NCBI GenBank assembly: GCA_903825465.1
Contig: CAIKAR010000015.1
Location: 1-53,797 of the forward strand
Direction: 5' to 3'
Length of the DNA stretch: 53,797 nucleotides
Source of the DNA: an uncultured Hyphomicrobiales bacterium
GTDB taxonomy: Bacteria > Pseudomonadota > Alphaproteobacteria > Rhizobiales > Beijerinckiaceae
Below are positions 29,037 through 39,386 of the stretch, one piece after another; positions within the stretch are counted from its first letter, which is position 1; every line of letters begins with the position of its first letter. The notes below the pieces were generated by a model, which saw nothing but the letters and a program-made list of their open reading frames with translations, did no database searches and was not told the DNA's origin. A program made the translations under genes and the position numbers.

Positions 29037-29990
29037 TTACGCGACTGTCGCCAAATATTTCTCGGCTTCCAACGCCGCCATGCAGCCCATGCCGGCGGCG
29101 GTGACCGCCTGACGATAGATGTCGTCGGCCACGTCGCCCGCCGCGAATACGCCGGGAATATTCGTCGAGGTGGAATCGGGCGCGGTGAGAATATAGCCGT
29201 TCGACTTCGTTTCCAATTGGCCGGCGAACAATTCCGAAGCCGGCGAATGGCCGATGGCGACGAACACGCCATCGGCGTGTTGCTCGACGACGGCGCCGGT
29301 TTTTGTGTCGCGCAGCCGCGCGCCGGTGACCGAGGGCGGATCTTGCGTTCCGACGATTTCAGCGATTTCGGCGTTCCAGACCACCTCGATCTTCGGGTTT
29401 TTCGCCAAACGCTCCCGCAAAATGCGCTCCGCCCTGAAGCTGTCGCGACGGTGCACAACGACGACCTTCGACGCGAGATGGCCAAGATAGAGCGCTTCTT
29501 CCACCGCTGTGTTGCCGCCGCCGACGACGATGACTTCCTTGCCGCGGTAGAAAAATCCGTCGCAAGTGGCGCAAGCGCTGACGCCATAGCCCTTGAACGC
29601 CTCTTCCGAAGGGATGCCCAGCCAACGGGCTTTGGCGCCCGTGGCGATGATCAGGGCGTCGCAGGTCCAGACGGCGCCGCTGTCGCATTCAAGCCGGAAA
29701 GGACGTTTGGACAGATCCGCCTTCGTCACATGGTCCGAAACCATGCGCGCGCCAACGTGTTCCGCCTGCGCCTTCATCTGCTCCATCAGCCAGGGGCCCT
29801 GGATCACGTCCTTGAAGCCGGGGTAGTTTTCGACGTCCGTCGTGATCATCAATTGGCCGCCCGGCTCGAAGCCGGAGATCATCACCGGCGCGAGCAACGC
29901 GCGGGCCGAATAGATCGCCGCCGTGTAGCCGGCGGGGCCGGAGCCGACAATAATCAGCCGTGAATGTTCTGTTTTGGGCGCGTCGGACAA
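29037..29990 (-). CDS. trxB: Thioredoxin-disulfide reductase
   Basis: A 317-residue flavoprotein. The FAD motif [19 protein letters not shown] is at the N-terminus, the redox-active CATC at 140-143, the NADPH motif [15 protein letters not shown] after it, and the FAD-contact end [16 protein letters not shown]. It reduces thioredoxin with NADPH. Start: no ATG lies close in frame. A TTG ([10 protein letters not shown]), 5 bp after GAGG, gives the usual length and is chosen. A nearby ATG at 30001 is in another frame. It is divergent from lptF. Confidence 0.93.
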   Translation of the reverse strand: MSDAPKTEHSRLIIVGSGPAGYTAAIYSARALLAPVMISGFEPGGQLMITTDVENYPGFKDVIQGPWLMEQMKAQAEHVGARMVSDHVTKADLSKRPFRLECDSGAVWTCDALIIATGAKARWLGIPSEEAFKGYGVSACATCDGFFYRGKEVIVVGGGNTAVEEALYLGHLASKVVVVHRRDSFRAERILRERLAKNPKIEVVWNAEIAEIVGTQDPPSVTGARLRDTKTGAVVEQHADGVFVAIGHSPASELFAGQLETKSNGYILTAPDSTSTNIPGVFAAGDVADDIYRQAVTAAGMGCMAALEAEKYLATVA

Positions 29991-30216
29991 AGGAGCCTCA
30001 TGGAACGAGCGGCGTCGGCGGTTATGTAGATAGGCGGAAGCCTTGCGGCAAGTCGAGGCGCGGGAACCCGCGATTGCCGGCGAAGCCACGAAAACGCCGC
30101 ACCGGGGTTCGAGACAGGTCGTCCGCGCCCCGACGCGGCTTGCGCTGGATGGCGGGAAATGGCTAGCTCCGGGGGAGCGCGCTTTCGGCGTGTTTAACTG
30201 GAACGCCCGTAAGCGC

Positions 30217-31356
30217 ATGCCTGTCGTCGAACGATATATCTTCCGTCAGTCCGGCGCCGCCTTTCTGGCGGCCCTGTTGGGATTGACCGGGGTGATCTGG
30301 GTCACAGAGGCGCTGCGCGATTTCGACCTTCTGACATCGAAGGGCCAGACAATCCTCGTGTTTCTGTCGGTGACGGCCATGGTGCTGCCGTCGCTGATCA
30401 TGGTGATCGCGCCAGTGGCTCTGTTCGCCGCCGTTGTCTTCACGCTGAACAAGTTGAACGGCGACAGTGAACTGATCGCCATGTCCGCGTCCGGCGTGTC
30501 GCCGCTCCGGCTTCTGCGTCCGCTGGCCGCGCTGACTTTGGCGACGGCGCTTGTGGTTGGCTCGATGTCCATGTGGCTGACGCCGTCGGGCTTTTTCAGC
30601 CTGCGCAACATTCTCATGCGGGTGCGCGGCGACTTCCTCGCCAATGTCGTGGTCGCGGGGCAATTCACAACGCTCGACCGGGGATTTGTCTTCCACTACC
30701 GCGAACGCGCCGGCGGCTCCGGCTTGCGGGGCGTTTTCATTCAGGATCGCAGGGATCCCCAGCATATCAACACCTACCTGGCGGAGGCCGGCTACACCGC
30801 CGAGCACGATGGGCAGAATTTTCTCGTGCTCGAAAAAGGCAGCGTTCAACGGCAGGTCGAAGGGTCGAAGGATCCGGTCATGGTGGTGTTCGACCGTTAC
30901 GCGGTCGATCTCGCGCAATTGAGCCCGGACATCGAGGGCGCGCCGCTGAAACCCAGGGAGCGGCCGACACTTGACCTTTTGTGGCCCAACACGAACGACC
31001 CCTATGTCCAGCGCAACCTCGGGGCCTTGCGCTCCGAACTGCATGACCGCGTCGCCAATCCGCTCTACGCGCTCGTCTTTGGGGCGATCGCCTTCGCCGC
31101 CGCTGGAAAGCCGCGCACAACGCGGCAGGGGCGCGGGTTGGCCGCGTTGATCGCCGTGCTGGCCGCGCTCGGCGTCAGGCTGCTGGGCGTCGCCGCCACC
31201 GCGCTTTCCTCCACTTATTTGGCCGCGACGGCGGCGCAATATCTCGTGCCGCTGGCGGCCCTCGCGATGGCCCTGTGGGTGGCGCTGGGGGATCCGGGCG
31301 CCACTCTTGCCGCGTTGGCGCGCCGCGCGCCGACGCGTTCGGCTGAAGCGGCATGA
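30217..31356 (+). CDS. lptF: LPS export ABC transporter permease LptF
   Basis: A 379-residue YjgP/YjgQ-family permease with three N-terminal and three C-terminal transmembrane helices around a periplasmic jellyroll domain. It begins [21 protein letters not shown], typical of LptF. With LptG and the LptB ATPase it extracts lipopolysaccharide from the inner membrane and feeds the periplasmic bridge to LptD. It overlaps lptG by 4 bp (ATGA). lptB, lptC and lptA are not in the window. Confidence 0.95.
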   Translation: MPVVERYIFRQSGAAFLAALLGLTGVIWVTEALRDFDLLTSKGQTILVFLSVTAMVLPSLIMVIAPVALFAAVVFTLNKLNGDSELIAMSASGVSPLRLLRPLAALTLATALVVGSMSMWLTPSGFFSLRNILMRVRGDFLANVVVAGQFTTLDRGFVFHYRERAGGSGLRGVFIQDRRDPQHINTYLAEAGYTAEHDGQNFLVLEKGSVQRQVEGSKDPVMVVFDRYAVDLAQLSPDIEGAPLKPRERPTLDLLWPNTNDPYVQRNLGALRSELHDRVANPLYALVFGAIAFAAAGKPRTTRQGRGLAALIAVLAALGVRLLGVAATALSSTYLAATAAQYLVPLAALAMALWVALGDPGATLAALARRAPTRSAEAA

Positions 31357-32441
31357 CCATGCCCGGCAAAACCCTGTCGCGATATATCTTCCGGCGCTAT
31401 TGCCTGTCGTTGGCCGCCGGAATGGCGTCGATACTATTGTTGATTTACCTCGTCGATTTCATCGAAATGTTCCGCCGGGCCAGCGGCACGGCTTCCGTTA
31501 GCTTGGGCGCGGCGGCGCTCCTGTCGCTTTTGCGCGCGCCTTCCATCGCCGAACAGGCGATGCCTTTCGTCGTGCTCGCGAGTTCGATGTTCGCTTTGTT
31601 CGACCTCGGCAGGCGCATGGAACTGGTTGTCGCGCGCGCCGCCGGGGTATCGGCCTGGCAGTTCCTGAGCCCCGCGCTTTTCGCGGCTGGAGCATTGGGC
31701 GTTTTCATGGTTGTCGCCTACAACCCAGCGGCCGCCTATATGAAGGAGAGCGCCGACCGGCTCGAGGCGCGCCTCTTCGGCGGTCCGTCGCTGGAGACCG
31801 ACACCAGCCTGTGGTTTCGCCAGCGCGGCGTCGATGGGCAGTCGATCGTCCACGCCAACCAATCAAGCGACCGCGGCGCGCGGCTCAACGGAGTGACGGC
31901 GTTCGTGTTCGAGGACGACGGCTCGTTCGTCGAGCGCGTGGACGCGGCCAGCGCGGCGTTGATGCCCGGATTCTGGTCAATGAAGGACGCCCGGATTAAC
32001 GCCGTCGGGCAGGAGGTTCGCGAGGTCGGCGAATACATCCTCGCCACCAATCTTCGGGCCGGGCAGGCCACCCAGGCCTTCACGCCACCCGATTCCGTGC
32101 CCTTTTGGTCTCTGCCGGAAGTGGCGCGGCGGACAGTTCAGGCGGGTCTCGACGCCAACCGCTACCGGCTGCGGTTTCAGTCTTTGTTAGCCACGCCGGC
32201 GTTTTTCGTCGCCATGGTTCTCATCGCGGCAACTTTCTCGTTAAGATTTTTCCGGTCAGGTGGACTGGGCTTTCTGGCGGCGGGTGGCGTGGGAGCCGGC
32301 TTCGTGCTTTATGTCGCGACGAAGATAATCGGGGATCTTGGCGGGGCCGGCCTGCTGAGCGCGCCTGTGGCGGCGTGGTCGCCGGCGGTCATCGGCGGAT
32401 TTTTGGGGACTTTGGCGCTTTTGTATCAGGAAGACGGCTAA
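31353..32441 (+). CDS. lptG: LPS export ABC transporter permease LptG
   Basis: A 362-residue partner permease with the same topology as LptF. The typical start is GKTLSRYIFRRYCLSLAAGM and the C-terminal helices include LLATPAFFVAMVLIAATFSL. It is coupled upstream to lptF by 4 bp and downstream to lptD by a TAATG junction (1-bp overlap), so LPS export genes are produced together. Confidence 0.95.
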   Translation: MTMPGKTLSRYIFRRYCLSLAAGMASILLLIYLVDFIEMFRRASGTASVSLGAAALLSLLRAPSIAEQAMPFVVLASSMFALFDLGRRMELVVARAAGVSAWQFLSPALFAAGALGVFMVVAYNPAAAYMKESADRLEARLFGGPSLETDTSLWFRQRGVDGQSIVHANQSSDRGARLNGVTAFVFEDDGSFVERVDAASAALMPGFWSMKDARINAVGQEVREVGEYILATNLRAGQATQAFTPPDSVPFWSLPEVARRTVQAGLDANRYRLRFQSLLATPAFFVAMVLIAATFSLRFFRSGGLGFLAAGGVGAGFVLYVATKIIGDLGGAGLLSAPVAAWSPAVIGGFLGTLALLYQEDG

Positions 32442-35011
32442 TGAAGCGGGGGATTGGCCTCTCGCTTCGCCGCGCGGGCCGCGCCGCGGCGGCGCTTTGG
32501 CTGCGCCTCGCGCTTGCGACGCTGGCCACGGGCGCGCTTGTCCAAAATTCCGCGATGGCGCAATCGCCAACCCTGACGCAAACGATCGCAGGGAAGGTCG
32601 CGAAGGCGACCGGGCAAACGTCCGAACGGATGCTCGTTAACGCCGACGAGATGGTCTACGACCGCGACCACAACACCGTCGAGGCGCGCGGCAACGCCCA
32701 AATATATTATCAGGGCCGCGTTCTTCAGGCCGACCGGGTGACCCTCGACCGCGCGGCCAACCGTTTACTCGCCGAAGGCCATGTCAAGCTGACCGAGCGT
32801 GACGGTTCAAACGGCTACGCGGAAAAACTTGAGCTGAGCAACGATTTTCGCGACGGATTTATCGATAGTTTGCGCGTCGACAGCGCCCAAGCGACCCAGT
32901 TCACCGCTGGACGCGCGGAACGCATCAACGGCGACACGACTGTCCTCGACAAGGGCACCTACACCGCTTGCACGCCCTGCGTCGCCGATCCCTCGCGACC
33001 ACCGACCTGGCAAATCCGAGCGGCGCGCATCATCCACAACAACGAGGAGCGCGAGGTTTATTTCGAGGACGCCGAACTCGAGTTTCTTGGCGTGCCCATC
33101 GCCTATGTGCCCTATTTCTCGATCGCCGACCCCAGCGTGACGCGCAAAAGCGGCCTGCTCGCGCCAGGATACGCCTATAATTCCCGGCTCGGATTTGGCG
33201 CCAGCGCCTCCGCCTTCTGGGCGATCGCGCCGAATATGGACCTGACGGTCACGCCAACCTTCTACACCCAGCAGGGCCTGTTTCTACAGGCCGAGTGGCG
33301 GCAAGCGTTGACGAATGGCTCCTACAACATCCGTCTTTCAGGCATTTTTCAGCAGGATCCAGGCGTTTTCAGCCCACCTCCCTATGGCCCGGGAGACAAG
33401 ACATTCCGCGGCGAAATCGACACCAAGGGGCAGTTTTTCATCAATCAGGCGTGGCGTTTCGGCTGGAATGTCAATCTCGTCACCGACAAATGGTTCATTC
33501 AAGACTACCGGCTGCCCACCAGCATCGCCTCGTCGAACTTTTTCCAGGAAACCACTTCCACCGCCTATTTGAACGGGCAAACCGAGCATGGCTACTTTGA
33601 CCTGCGCGGCTATTATTTCCAGGGGCTCAGCCGCTACGACCTGCAAGAGCAGCAGCCCGTGGTCGCGCCGGTGCTCGACTGGGACAAGATCATCGACCTC
33701 GATCCCAAGAAAACGGCGGGGATAGGGGGACGCGTCGAAATCGACGCCAACGTCACGCATCTCACGCGACAACTGGCGGCCTACCAATCGACCCGCGCGG
33801 TCACGCTCGATTCGCTCTACAACCTTTATAACGTCTGCAAAATATACACGCCGGGGAACTGCCTTGTGCGCGGCATCGGCGGCGACTACACGCGCGCCAC
33901 GGTGAACGCCTCGTGGAAGCGCCAGTTCATCGATCCAATCGGCGAGGTGTGGACGCCTTTTGTCTTCGCCCACGTCAACGGCGAATATGTCGCGTTCAAC
34001 GAGAACCGCTCGCAGACCTACGGCGCCTCGGTCATACCGAACGCGTCGCAGTCCGCGTTTTTTGGTCCGCAATTCGACCAGAACAGCGGCAGCGTCACGC
34101 CGGGCGCGGGGCTGGAATACCGCTATCCCTTCGTTCTCGCCAACGATTGGGGCACCCAAGTGATCGAGCCAATCGCGCAAATCATCGCGCGGCCGAACGC
34201 GCCGGTCAGCCAGTCTCTGATCAACGAAGACGCGCAGAGCCTCGTCTTCGACGATTCCAACCTGTTCGAGTGGAACAAGTACTCGGGCTACGACCGCTTC
34301 GAGGGTGGCACCCGCGCCAATTACGGCGCGCAATATACGATGACATTCAAAAACGGCGCCTACGTCAATCTTCTGGCGGGGCAGTCCTTTCAGGTCGCGG
34401 GGATCAACAGCTACGCTTCGCCGGACGCCGCCAATGTGGGTCTCGGCTCCGGCTTGAACAACCGCAAATCCGATATTGTCACACGCTTCGCCTTCTCCAC
34501 GGGGTCAAGCTTCGCCTTTGTCGCCAAAAGCCAGTTCGACCCCAACACCTTGCGTATCCGGCGCCTGGACACGACCGCGACGGCGCGTCTTGGCCCGCTC
34601 GAGGCGACGCTGCAATACGCGCGCTACCATTCGGAACCGTTGATCGGCTACGATCTGCGCCGCGAAGGACTTTCGGGCTCGTTGAAATATAAATTAAACA
34701 ACGGCGTCTTCGCGACGGGCAGCGCGATATTCGACATGTCCCGCCATCTTTACATGCCCACTCCGGGGATACCGGGAACGACAGCGCTGTTCTTTCCCGC
34801 TGGTTTCGGTTTTGGCGTCGGCTACACCGATCCCGACACCACGGTCAGTCTAAACTACACATCGATCTATCAGGACGACGGAACGGGCAATCCCGTGCGC
34901 AATCAGACGGTGACGGTGGATTTGAAGCTACGCACGCTTGGCGACGCCAAAGTTTCGACAAGTCTTGGCGGGATAGGTGTGCAGGACGGCCTAAGCAGCC
35001 TCAGTCAGTAA
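32441..35011 (+). CDS. lptD: LPS-assembly outer-membrane protein LptD
   Basis: An 856-residue protein with a signal peptide (~1-40, ending AMAQSP). The OstA/LptA-like periplasmic domain follows (RMLVNADEMVYDRDHNTVEA, IYYQGRVLQADRV), then a large beta-barrel. Cysteines 177 and 180 (YTACTPC), just before the barrel, probably form the disulfides that control barrel maturation; a second pair sits near VCKIYTPGNC. With LptE it inserts LPS into the outer leaflet. The SurA-like gene directly downstream fits, because SurA chaperones LptD in E. coli. Confidence 0.95.
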   Translation: MKRGIGLSLRRAGRAAAALWLRLALATLATGALVQNSAMAQSPTLTQTIAGKVAKATGQTSERMLVNADEMVYDRDHNTVEARGNAQIYYQGRVLQADRVTLDRAANRLLAEGHVKLTERDGSNGYAEKLELSNDFRDGFIDSLRVDSAQATQFTAGRAERINGDTTVLDKGTYTACTPCVADPSRPPTWQIRAARIIHNNEEREVYFEDAELEFLGVPIAYVPYFSIADPSVTRKSGLLAPGYAYNSRLGFGASASAFWAIAPNMDLTVTPTFYTQQGLFLQAEWRQALTNGSYNIRLSGIFQQDPGVFSPPPYGPGDKTFRGEIDTKGQFFINQAWRFGWNVNLVTDKWFIQDYRLPTSIASSNFFQETTSTAYLNGQTEHGYFDLRGYYFQGLSRYDLQEQQPVVAPVLDWDKIIDLDPKKTAGIGGRVEIDANVTHLTRQLAAYQSTRAVTLDSLYNLYNVCKIYTPGNCLVRGIGGDYTRATVNASWKRQFIDPIGEVWTPFVFAHVNGEYVAFNENRSQTYGASVIPNASQSAFFGPQFDQNSGSVTPGAGLEYRYPFVLANDWGTQVIEPIAQIIARPNAPVSQSLINEDAQSLVFDDSNLFEWNKYSGYDRFEGGTRANYGAQYTMTFKNGAYVNLLAGQSFQVAGINSYASPDAANVGLGSGLNNRKSDIVTRFAFSTGSSFAFVAKSQFDPNTLRIRRLDTTATARLGPLEATLQYARYHSEPLIGYDLRREGLSGSLKYKLNNGVFATGSAIFDMSRHLYMPTPGIPGTTALFFPAGFGFGVGYTDPDTTVSLNYTSIYQDDGTGNPVRNQTVTVDLKLRTLGDAKVSTSLGGIGVQDGLSSLSQ

Positions 35012-35079
35012 ATGAAACCGGACGCTGGCGATTCCCGCCGAAGTGTGGGAAACCCGCATCGAAAGCCGAGGCCAAAATC

Positions 35080-35994
35080 ATGCGGACAAGGACTGAAACG
35101 ACCGGGAACCGTTTGCGCCTCGCCGCGACCGCCGCCTTCGTTGTCTTGAATCTCGCCACGGCGGCGCGGGCGCAGACCGTCGTCGCGACCGCCAACGACG
35201 ATCCAATCACCAACGTCGATATCGAGCAGCACGAGAAAATGCTGCGCGTGCTGAGAAAGCCGGCGACCCCGCAAGCGGCGCTCGACGACGTGATCGACAC
35301 GCGCCTCAAGCTGATCGAGACAAGCAAGTTCAAGATCACCGCTGGAAAAACCGAAATGGGCTGGGCCCTGGGCTTTCCCGCGAAGGAACTCAAGATGGAG
35401 CCGCAGCAGCTCGCCAACGCGATGATGCACGCGGGCGTGGCCCAAGATCAGATCGAGCAGAAATACAAAGCCGACGCGGCCTGGTTGATGTATATCCGCG
35501 CGCTGAACCGCACTCTGGAAGTCAGCGAAAGCGACGTCAACGCCGAACTCGCCAAGGACGGCGGCGGCAGGGCTGTTCAATACACGCTCAGGCAGGTTAT
35601 CTTCGTTTTGCCTGGCGGAGCCGGCGGTCCGGCGGTCGCGCAGCGCGCGCAGGCCGCTCAGGCGCTGAGGGCGAAGTTCACGTCCTGCGCCAGCGGGCAG
35701 GAACTGGTGAATTCGACGACCGACGCCGTCATTCAACCGCCCCTCGTCAGAACCGCCGCGACGCTGCCGGCCCAGCTTAAAACACTGCTCGACCACACTG
35801 AAATCGGACATCTGACGGCCCCATCGCGCAGCGCCGAAGGCATCACCATGCTCGCCCTGTGCGACAAGGGAGAACGCAAGGATTCCGACGCGGCGGACAC
35901 CGTGCGAAACGAGTTGCTGACGAAGCGGCTGCAAGGCGTTTCCGAGGAGAAATTCGCCGAAGTGAAGAAGCGCGCGATCATCGTCAAGAAATAG
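35080..35994 (+). CDS. SurA-like periplasmic peptidyl-prolyl isomerase/chaperone
   Basis: A 304-residue exported protein (signal peptide ~1-31, ATAARAQ). The SurA-type N-terminal domain starts VVATANDDPITNVDIEQHEK, with the helical LDDVIDTRLKLIETSKF. A parvulin-like region follows from ~residue 165 (QYTLRQVIFVLPGG). It is shorter than E. coli SurA (about 430 residues) and seems to have only one PPIase domain, as is usual in this position in Rhizobiales. It lies between lptD and pdxA, the canonical lptD-surA-pdxA-rsmA order, and probably assists outer-membrane protein folding. Confidence 0.87.
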   Translation: MRTRTETTGNRLRLAATAAFVVLNLATAARAQTVVATANDDPITNVDIEQHEKMLRVLRKPATPQAALDDVIDTRLKLIETSKFKITAGKTEMGWALGFPAKELKMEPQQLANAMMHAGVAQDQIEQKYKADAAWLMYIRALNRTLEVSESDVNAELAKDGGGRAVQYTLRQVIFVLPGGAGGPAVAQRAQAAQALRAKFTSCASGQELVNSTTDAVIQPPLVRTAATLPAQLKTLLDHTEIGHLTAPSRSAEGITMLALCDKGERKDSDAADTVRNELLTKRLQGVSEEKFAEVKKRAIIVKK

Positions 35995-36000
35995 GCGGCC

Positions 36001-37026
36001 GTGGCCGAAGACGCGAAACATCCGGGCTTGCTCGCGCTGACGCAGGGAGATCCGTCGGGCATCGGGCCTGAGATCGCGCTGAAATGCTGGCTGCGGCGCC
36101 GCGAGTTGTCGCGTCCCTTCTTTTTGCTCGCCGACCCCCAGCACATCGCGCGCGTGGCGGCGTCCTTGGGGCTCGACGTTCCGATCGTCGCGACGGAACC
36201 ATCGCGGGCCAGCGCCGAATTTCCCGACGCGCTGCCGGTTGTCCCGCTACAAAACAGGGTTTTCGGGGTGCCTGGCGCTTCGGATCCGCGCGACGCGCCG
36301 GCGACGCTGGAGTCGATTGAACGCGCTGTTGGCTTCGTCCGCGACGGCTCGGCGGCCGCCGTTGTCACCAATCCCATCGCCAAGGAGCCGCTTTATCGCG
36401 CCGGCTTCAAACATCCCGGCCACACGGAATGGCTTGGCGAACTGGCGGAGCGCGGTTGGAACACGGGACCGCTGCTGCCGGTCATGCTGTTGTGGTCGCG
36501 AACCCTGTCGGTCGTTCCGGTCACCATCCACGTTTCGCTGACGCGCGCCCTGTCGCTGCTGACAACGGATTTGATCGTCGCGACCTCGCGCGTCGTCGCG
36601 AAGGACCTGCGCGACAAATTCGGCGTGGCGCGGCCGCGGCTCGCCGTTGCGGGGCTCAATCCGCACGCGGGCGAGGCTGGGACGATGGGCCGCGAGGATA
36701 TCGAGATCGTCGCCCCCGCGGTCGAGCGGCTGCGCGCCGAAAACATCGACGCGCGCGGTCCGCTGCCGCCCGACACCATGTTCCACGCCGCGGCGCGCGG
36801 AAAATACGACGCGGCGATCTGCATGTACCACGATCAGGCGCTGATCCCGATCAAGACGCTCGCGTTCGACAGCGGCGTCAATTGCACGCTCGGCCTGCCC
36901 TTCATCCGCACGTCGCCCGACCATGGAACCGCGTTCGACATCGCCGGCAAGGGCGTCGCCGATCCCACCAGCCTGATGGCGGCGCTGGAATTGGCCTCGC
37001 GGCTCGGCGCGGGACGCCCGGTTTGA
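36001..37026 (+). CDS. pdxA: 4-hydroxythreonine-4-phosphate dehydrogenase
   Basis: A 341-residue enzyme of the DXP-dependent pyridoxal phosphate pathway that oxidises 4-phosphohydroxythreonine with NAD. Recognisable segments are [17 protein letters not shown], the metal-ligand His in [28 protein letters not shown], and the C-terminal [12 protein letters not shown] and [13 protein letters not shown]. The start is GTG at 36001, 6 bp after the surA-like stop. Its stop overlaps the rsmA start. Confidence 0.95.
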   Translation: MAEDAKHPGLLALTQGDPSGIGPEIALKCWLRRRELSRPFFLLADPQHIARVAASLGLDVPIVATEPSRASAEFPDALPVVPLQNRVFGVPGASDPRDAPATLESIERAVGFVRDGSAAAVVTNPIAKEPLYRAGFKHPGHTEWLGELAERGWNTGPLLPVMLLWSRTLSVVPVTIHVSLTRALSLLTTDLIVATSRVVAKDLRDKFGVARPRLAVAGLNPHAGEAGTMGREDIEIVAPAVERLRAENIDARGPLPPDTMFHAAARGKYDAAICMYHDQALIPIKTLAFDSGVNCTLGLPFIRTSPDHGTAFDIAGKGVADPTSLMAALELASRLGAGRPV

Positions 37027-37907
37027 GCGCCATCGACGACCTGCCGCCGCTGCGCGACATTGTCGAACGTCACCGCCTGGCGCCGAAAAAATCGCTGGGC
37101 CAGAATTTTCTGTTCGACCTCAACCTCACCGCCCGCATCGCCCGCGCCGCCGGGCCTTTCGACGACGCGACGACAATTGTCGAAGTCGGGCCGGGCCCCG
37201 GCGGCCTGACACGGGCGCTGTTGGCTTGCGGCGCGGCGCGCGTCGTCGCCATCGAGCGCGACGAGCGCTGCCTGCCCGCGCTGGCGGAGATTTCCGCGCG
37301 CTATCCCGGGCGGCTCGAAGTCGTCCACGCCGACGCGCTGGAATTCGATTTCGCGGGGCGCGTCGGCGGCAAGGCGCGCGTCTGCGCCAACCTGCCCTAC
37401 AACATCGCGACGCCTTTGCTCGCGCAATGGCTTTCAAGCGCGTTGTGGCCGCCATGGTACGACCGCCTGACGCTGATGTTTCAGCGCGAGGTGGCGGAGC
37501 GCATCGTCGCGACGCCCGAACAACGCGTCGATTATGGCCGGCTTGGCGTGCTCGCGGGCTGGCGCGCGCGCGCGCGCATCCTGTTCGACATTCCGCCTGC
37601 GGCCTTCACGCCGCCGCCAAAGGTCGTTTCAAGCGTCGTCGAACTGGTCCCGCGCGAAAAGCCCGCGGATTGCGGCGTGGAAGCCCTGTCGAGCGTCACG
37701 CGCGCGGCCTTCGGCCAGCGGCGCAAGATGCTGCGCCAGTCGTTGAAGGGCTTGCATATGAAAGGCCGCGCGATCGACGCCAACGCCCTGCTCGACGCGG
37801 CGGCGATTGAACCGACAAAACGCGCCGAGGAAATCGCCGTCGAAGATTTCGCCCGGCTGGCGCGGACGCTGGAAGCGCTGGTGGAAAGCCAACACCGCGG
37901 GCCCTGA
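37023..37907 (+). CDS. rsmA: 16S rRNA dimethyladenosine transferase (KsgA)
   Basis: A 294-residue enzyme that dimethylates two adjacent adenines near the 3' end of 16S rRNA during 30S maturation. Motifs seen are [30 protein letters not shown] (SAM motif I) and the catalytic [11 protein letters not shown]. The start is TTG at 37023, sharing bases with the pdxA TGA stop; the resulting [14 protein letters not shown] matches the family N-terminus, and no ATG fits. Confidence 0.94.
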   Translation: MSAIDDLPPLRDIVERHRLAPKKSLGQNFLFDLNLTARIARAAGPFDDATTIVEVGPGPGGLTRALLACGAARVVAIERDERCLPALAEISARYPGRLEVVHADALEFDFAGRVGGKARVCANLPYNIATPLLAQWLSSALWPPWYDRLTLMFQREVAERIVATPEQRVDYGRLGVLAGWRARARILFDIPPAAFTPPPKVVSSVVELVPREKPADCGVEALSSVTRAAFGQRRKMLRQSLKGLHMKGRAIDANALLDAAAIEPTKRAEEIAVEDFARLARTLEALVESQHRGP

Positions 37908-37962
37908 TGTCGGCCGGCGCGCCGACGAAATCATCGACGAGTCGCCGCGCTCCACGCTCATC

Positions 37963-38658
37963 TCAAGAATTTGGCGCGTCCGTTCGAACGACCTTGTGGA
38001 CGAGCGGGATCGCCTCCAATTGAGTCGCGATGTGAAGCAGTTCGGGCGTCGAAATTCGCTCGAACCTCACGCGGATTTCATCCGAGCCGTCGGCGTTGGG
38101 CGAGCAAACGAAACGCGTGATCCGGCGCGCCCGGTAGCCCAGGGCTTCATTGAGAGTGTCGATGGAGACGCCATGCCTGTCGGCTAAAAGCGTCAGCTCA
38201 TGACTTATGTTGCGGTGTTGAAACCATTCTTCCACCGGTTTCAAGACCGTCAATATCGCCAACATGATCAGTGTCGCCGCCGTCGCCGGGACGTAGAGGC
38301 CGCCGCCAATCGCCAGTCCCACCGCCGCGACCGCCCACAGGCTGGCGGCGGTCGTCAGTCCGCGGACAATGTCGCCGCGTAGAAGGATGGTTCCCGCGCC
38401 CAAGAATCCAATGCCTGAAACGACCTGTGCCGCGACGCGGGAGGGATCGAGGACGATGTTCGGGCCCAGGACGCCGCCGAACCCAAACGCCGAGACGATC
38501 ATGACAAGGCAGGCGCCGACCGACACAAGCATATGGGTGCGCAAGCCAGCCGCCCACGCGACGCGTTCACGTTCGACGCCGATAAGGCTGCCCAGCAAGG
38601 CGGCGACGACGAGCCGCGAAACCAGTTCCCATTCCGGGGTCGAAATCGATCCGTTCAT
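37963..38658 (-). CDS. MgtC/SapB-family membrane protein
   Basis: About 231 residues from MNGSISTPEW, chosen because TTGGAGATCGGC precedes it; an upstream ATG at 38688 is in frame but has no ribosome-binding site. Four to five membrane helices carry the family motifs AALLGSLIGVERE, GLRTHMLVSVGACL and GIGFLGAGTI. A C-terminal ACT-like cytoplasmic domain of ~80 residues follows. MgtC proteins are linked to magnesium stress and ATP synthase or cation homeostasis; the exact role is unsettled. It is divergent from crcB. Confidence 0.88.
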   Translation of the reverse strand: MNGSISTPEWELVSRLVVAALLGSLIGVERERVAWAAGLRTHMLVSVGACLVMIVSAFGFGGVLGPNIVLDPSRVAAQVVSGIGFLGAGTILLRGDIVRGLTTAASLWAVAAVGLAIGGGLYVPATAATLIMLAILTVLKPVEEWFQHRNISHELTLLADRHGVSIDTLNEALGYRARRITRFVCSPNADGSDEIRVRFERISTPELLHIATQLEAIPLVHKVVRTDAPNS

Positions 38659-38796
38659 GCCGATCTCCAAGGGGTCGGCCATCCACAACGCGGATTATGC
38701 CGCCAACAGCGATCGACGCTGAAAACACGGCTCATCTCCAAAGTGTTCCGACGAGGTCCTTTACTTGGTCACACGCGGCCTATAACATTTCGATCG

Positions 38797-38866
38797 ATGG
38801 GGATGGAGTTCCCCGATAACCGCCCGCGAGGGCTGATGACTCCTACCGCAACGCAATCGCGGTAGG
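38797..38866 (+). promoter_or_regulatory. Fluoride riboswitch (crcB motif) upstream of crcB
   Basis: The conserved core is readable: GGGG-ATGGAGTT-CCCC (38799-38814), then GATAACCGCC, and GGCTGATGACTCCTAC (38831-38845). This is the consensus of the fluoride-sensing crcB RNA. A second hairpin CCTACCGC/GCGGTAGG (38842-38849 with 38859-38866) overlaps the core end and could switch with it. A TATAAC at 38781-38786 is a candidate -10 box that would start transcription just before the aptamer. Confidence 0.9.
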
Positions 38867-38876
38867 GTGTGTTCGC

Positions 38877-38900
38877 AGCCCGCCGCCCGGCGGGCTTTTT
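38877..38900 (+). terminator. Expression-platform terminator of the fluoride riboswitch
   Basis: AGCCCGCC (38877-38884), GCCC loop, GGCGGGCT (38889-38896) and a run of T residues: a textbook intrinsic terminator between the aptamer and crcB. Without fluoride it should stop transcription before the gene. The crcB ribosome-binding site (GGAG) lies beyond it. Confidence 0.85.
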
Positions 38901-38929
38901 AATGGCTCCGCTCAACCGAAGGAGCGAGC

Positions 38930-39361
38930 ATGTCGTTTGCCACCTGCGTCATCGTCATGATTGGCGGAGCCCTCGGCACGCTGGCCAGATACGCGGTATC
39001 CGTTCTGGCGCTGCCTATCAGTGAGCGTTTGCCGTGGGGGACGATTCTCATAAATATCTCCGGATCGTTCGTCATTGGCTTTTTCGGCACATTGACGCTT
39101 GCCCACGGCCGGTTTCCGGCTTCGGAAAACGTCCGGCTGTTCGTCATGATCGGGCTGTGCGGAGGCTACACGACGTTTTCGTCCTTCAGCCTGCAAACGC
39201 TCGACTTGCTGCGCGGCGGCGCTGTTGTTCGCGCGGGCGTCAATATCGCCGCGTCGGTCGTCCTGTGCGTTGGGGCGGTCGCGGTCGGGCACCTGATCGC
39301 CGCTCGCATCAACGGGAGCGCTGATCAAATCGCGCAGATCGCGATTGAAGAAGAAGGTTGA
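38930..39361 (+). CDS. crcB: Fluoride ion channel/exporter CrcB (Fluc)
   Basis: A 143-residue, four-helix membrane protein. Family motifs [30 protein letters not shown] (with the key Asn) and [15 protein letters not shown] (the Phe-box region) are present. Fluc channels act as antiparallel dimers that let fluoride leave the cytoplasm. A single gene implies a homodimer. The upstream fluoride riboswitch gives direct regulatory support for this function. The ribosome-binding site is GGAG 6 bp before the ATG. Confidence 0.96.
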   Translation: MSFATCVIVMIGGALGTLARYAVSVLALPISERLPWGTILINISGSFVIGFFGTLTLAHGRFPASENVRLFVMIGLCGGYTTFSSFSLQTLDLLRGGAVVRAGVNIAASVVLCVGAVAVGHLIAARINGSADQIAQIAIEEEG

Positions 39362-39386
39362 ATAGCCGCCCTTTACCCATTGTGCG

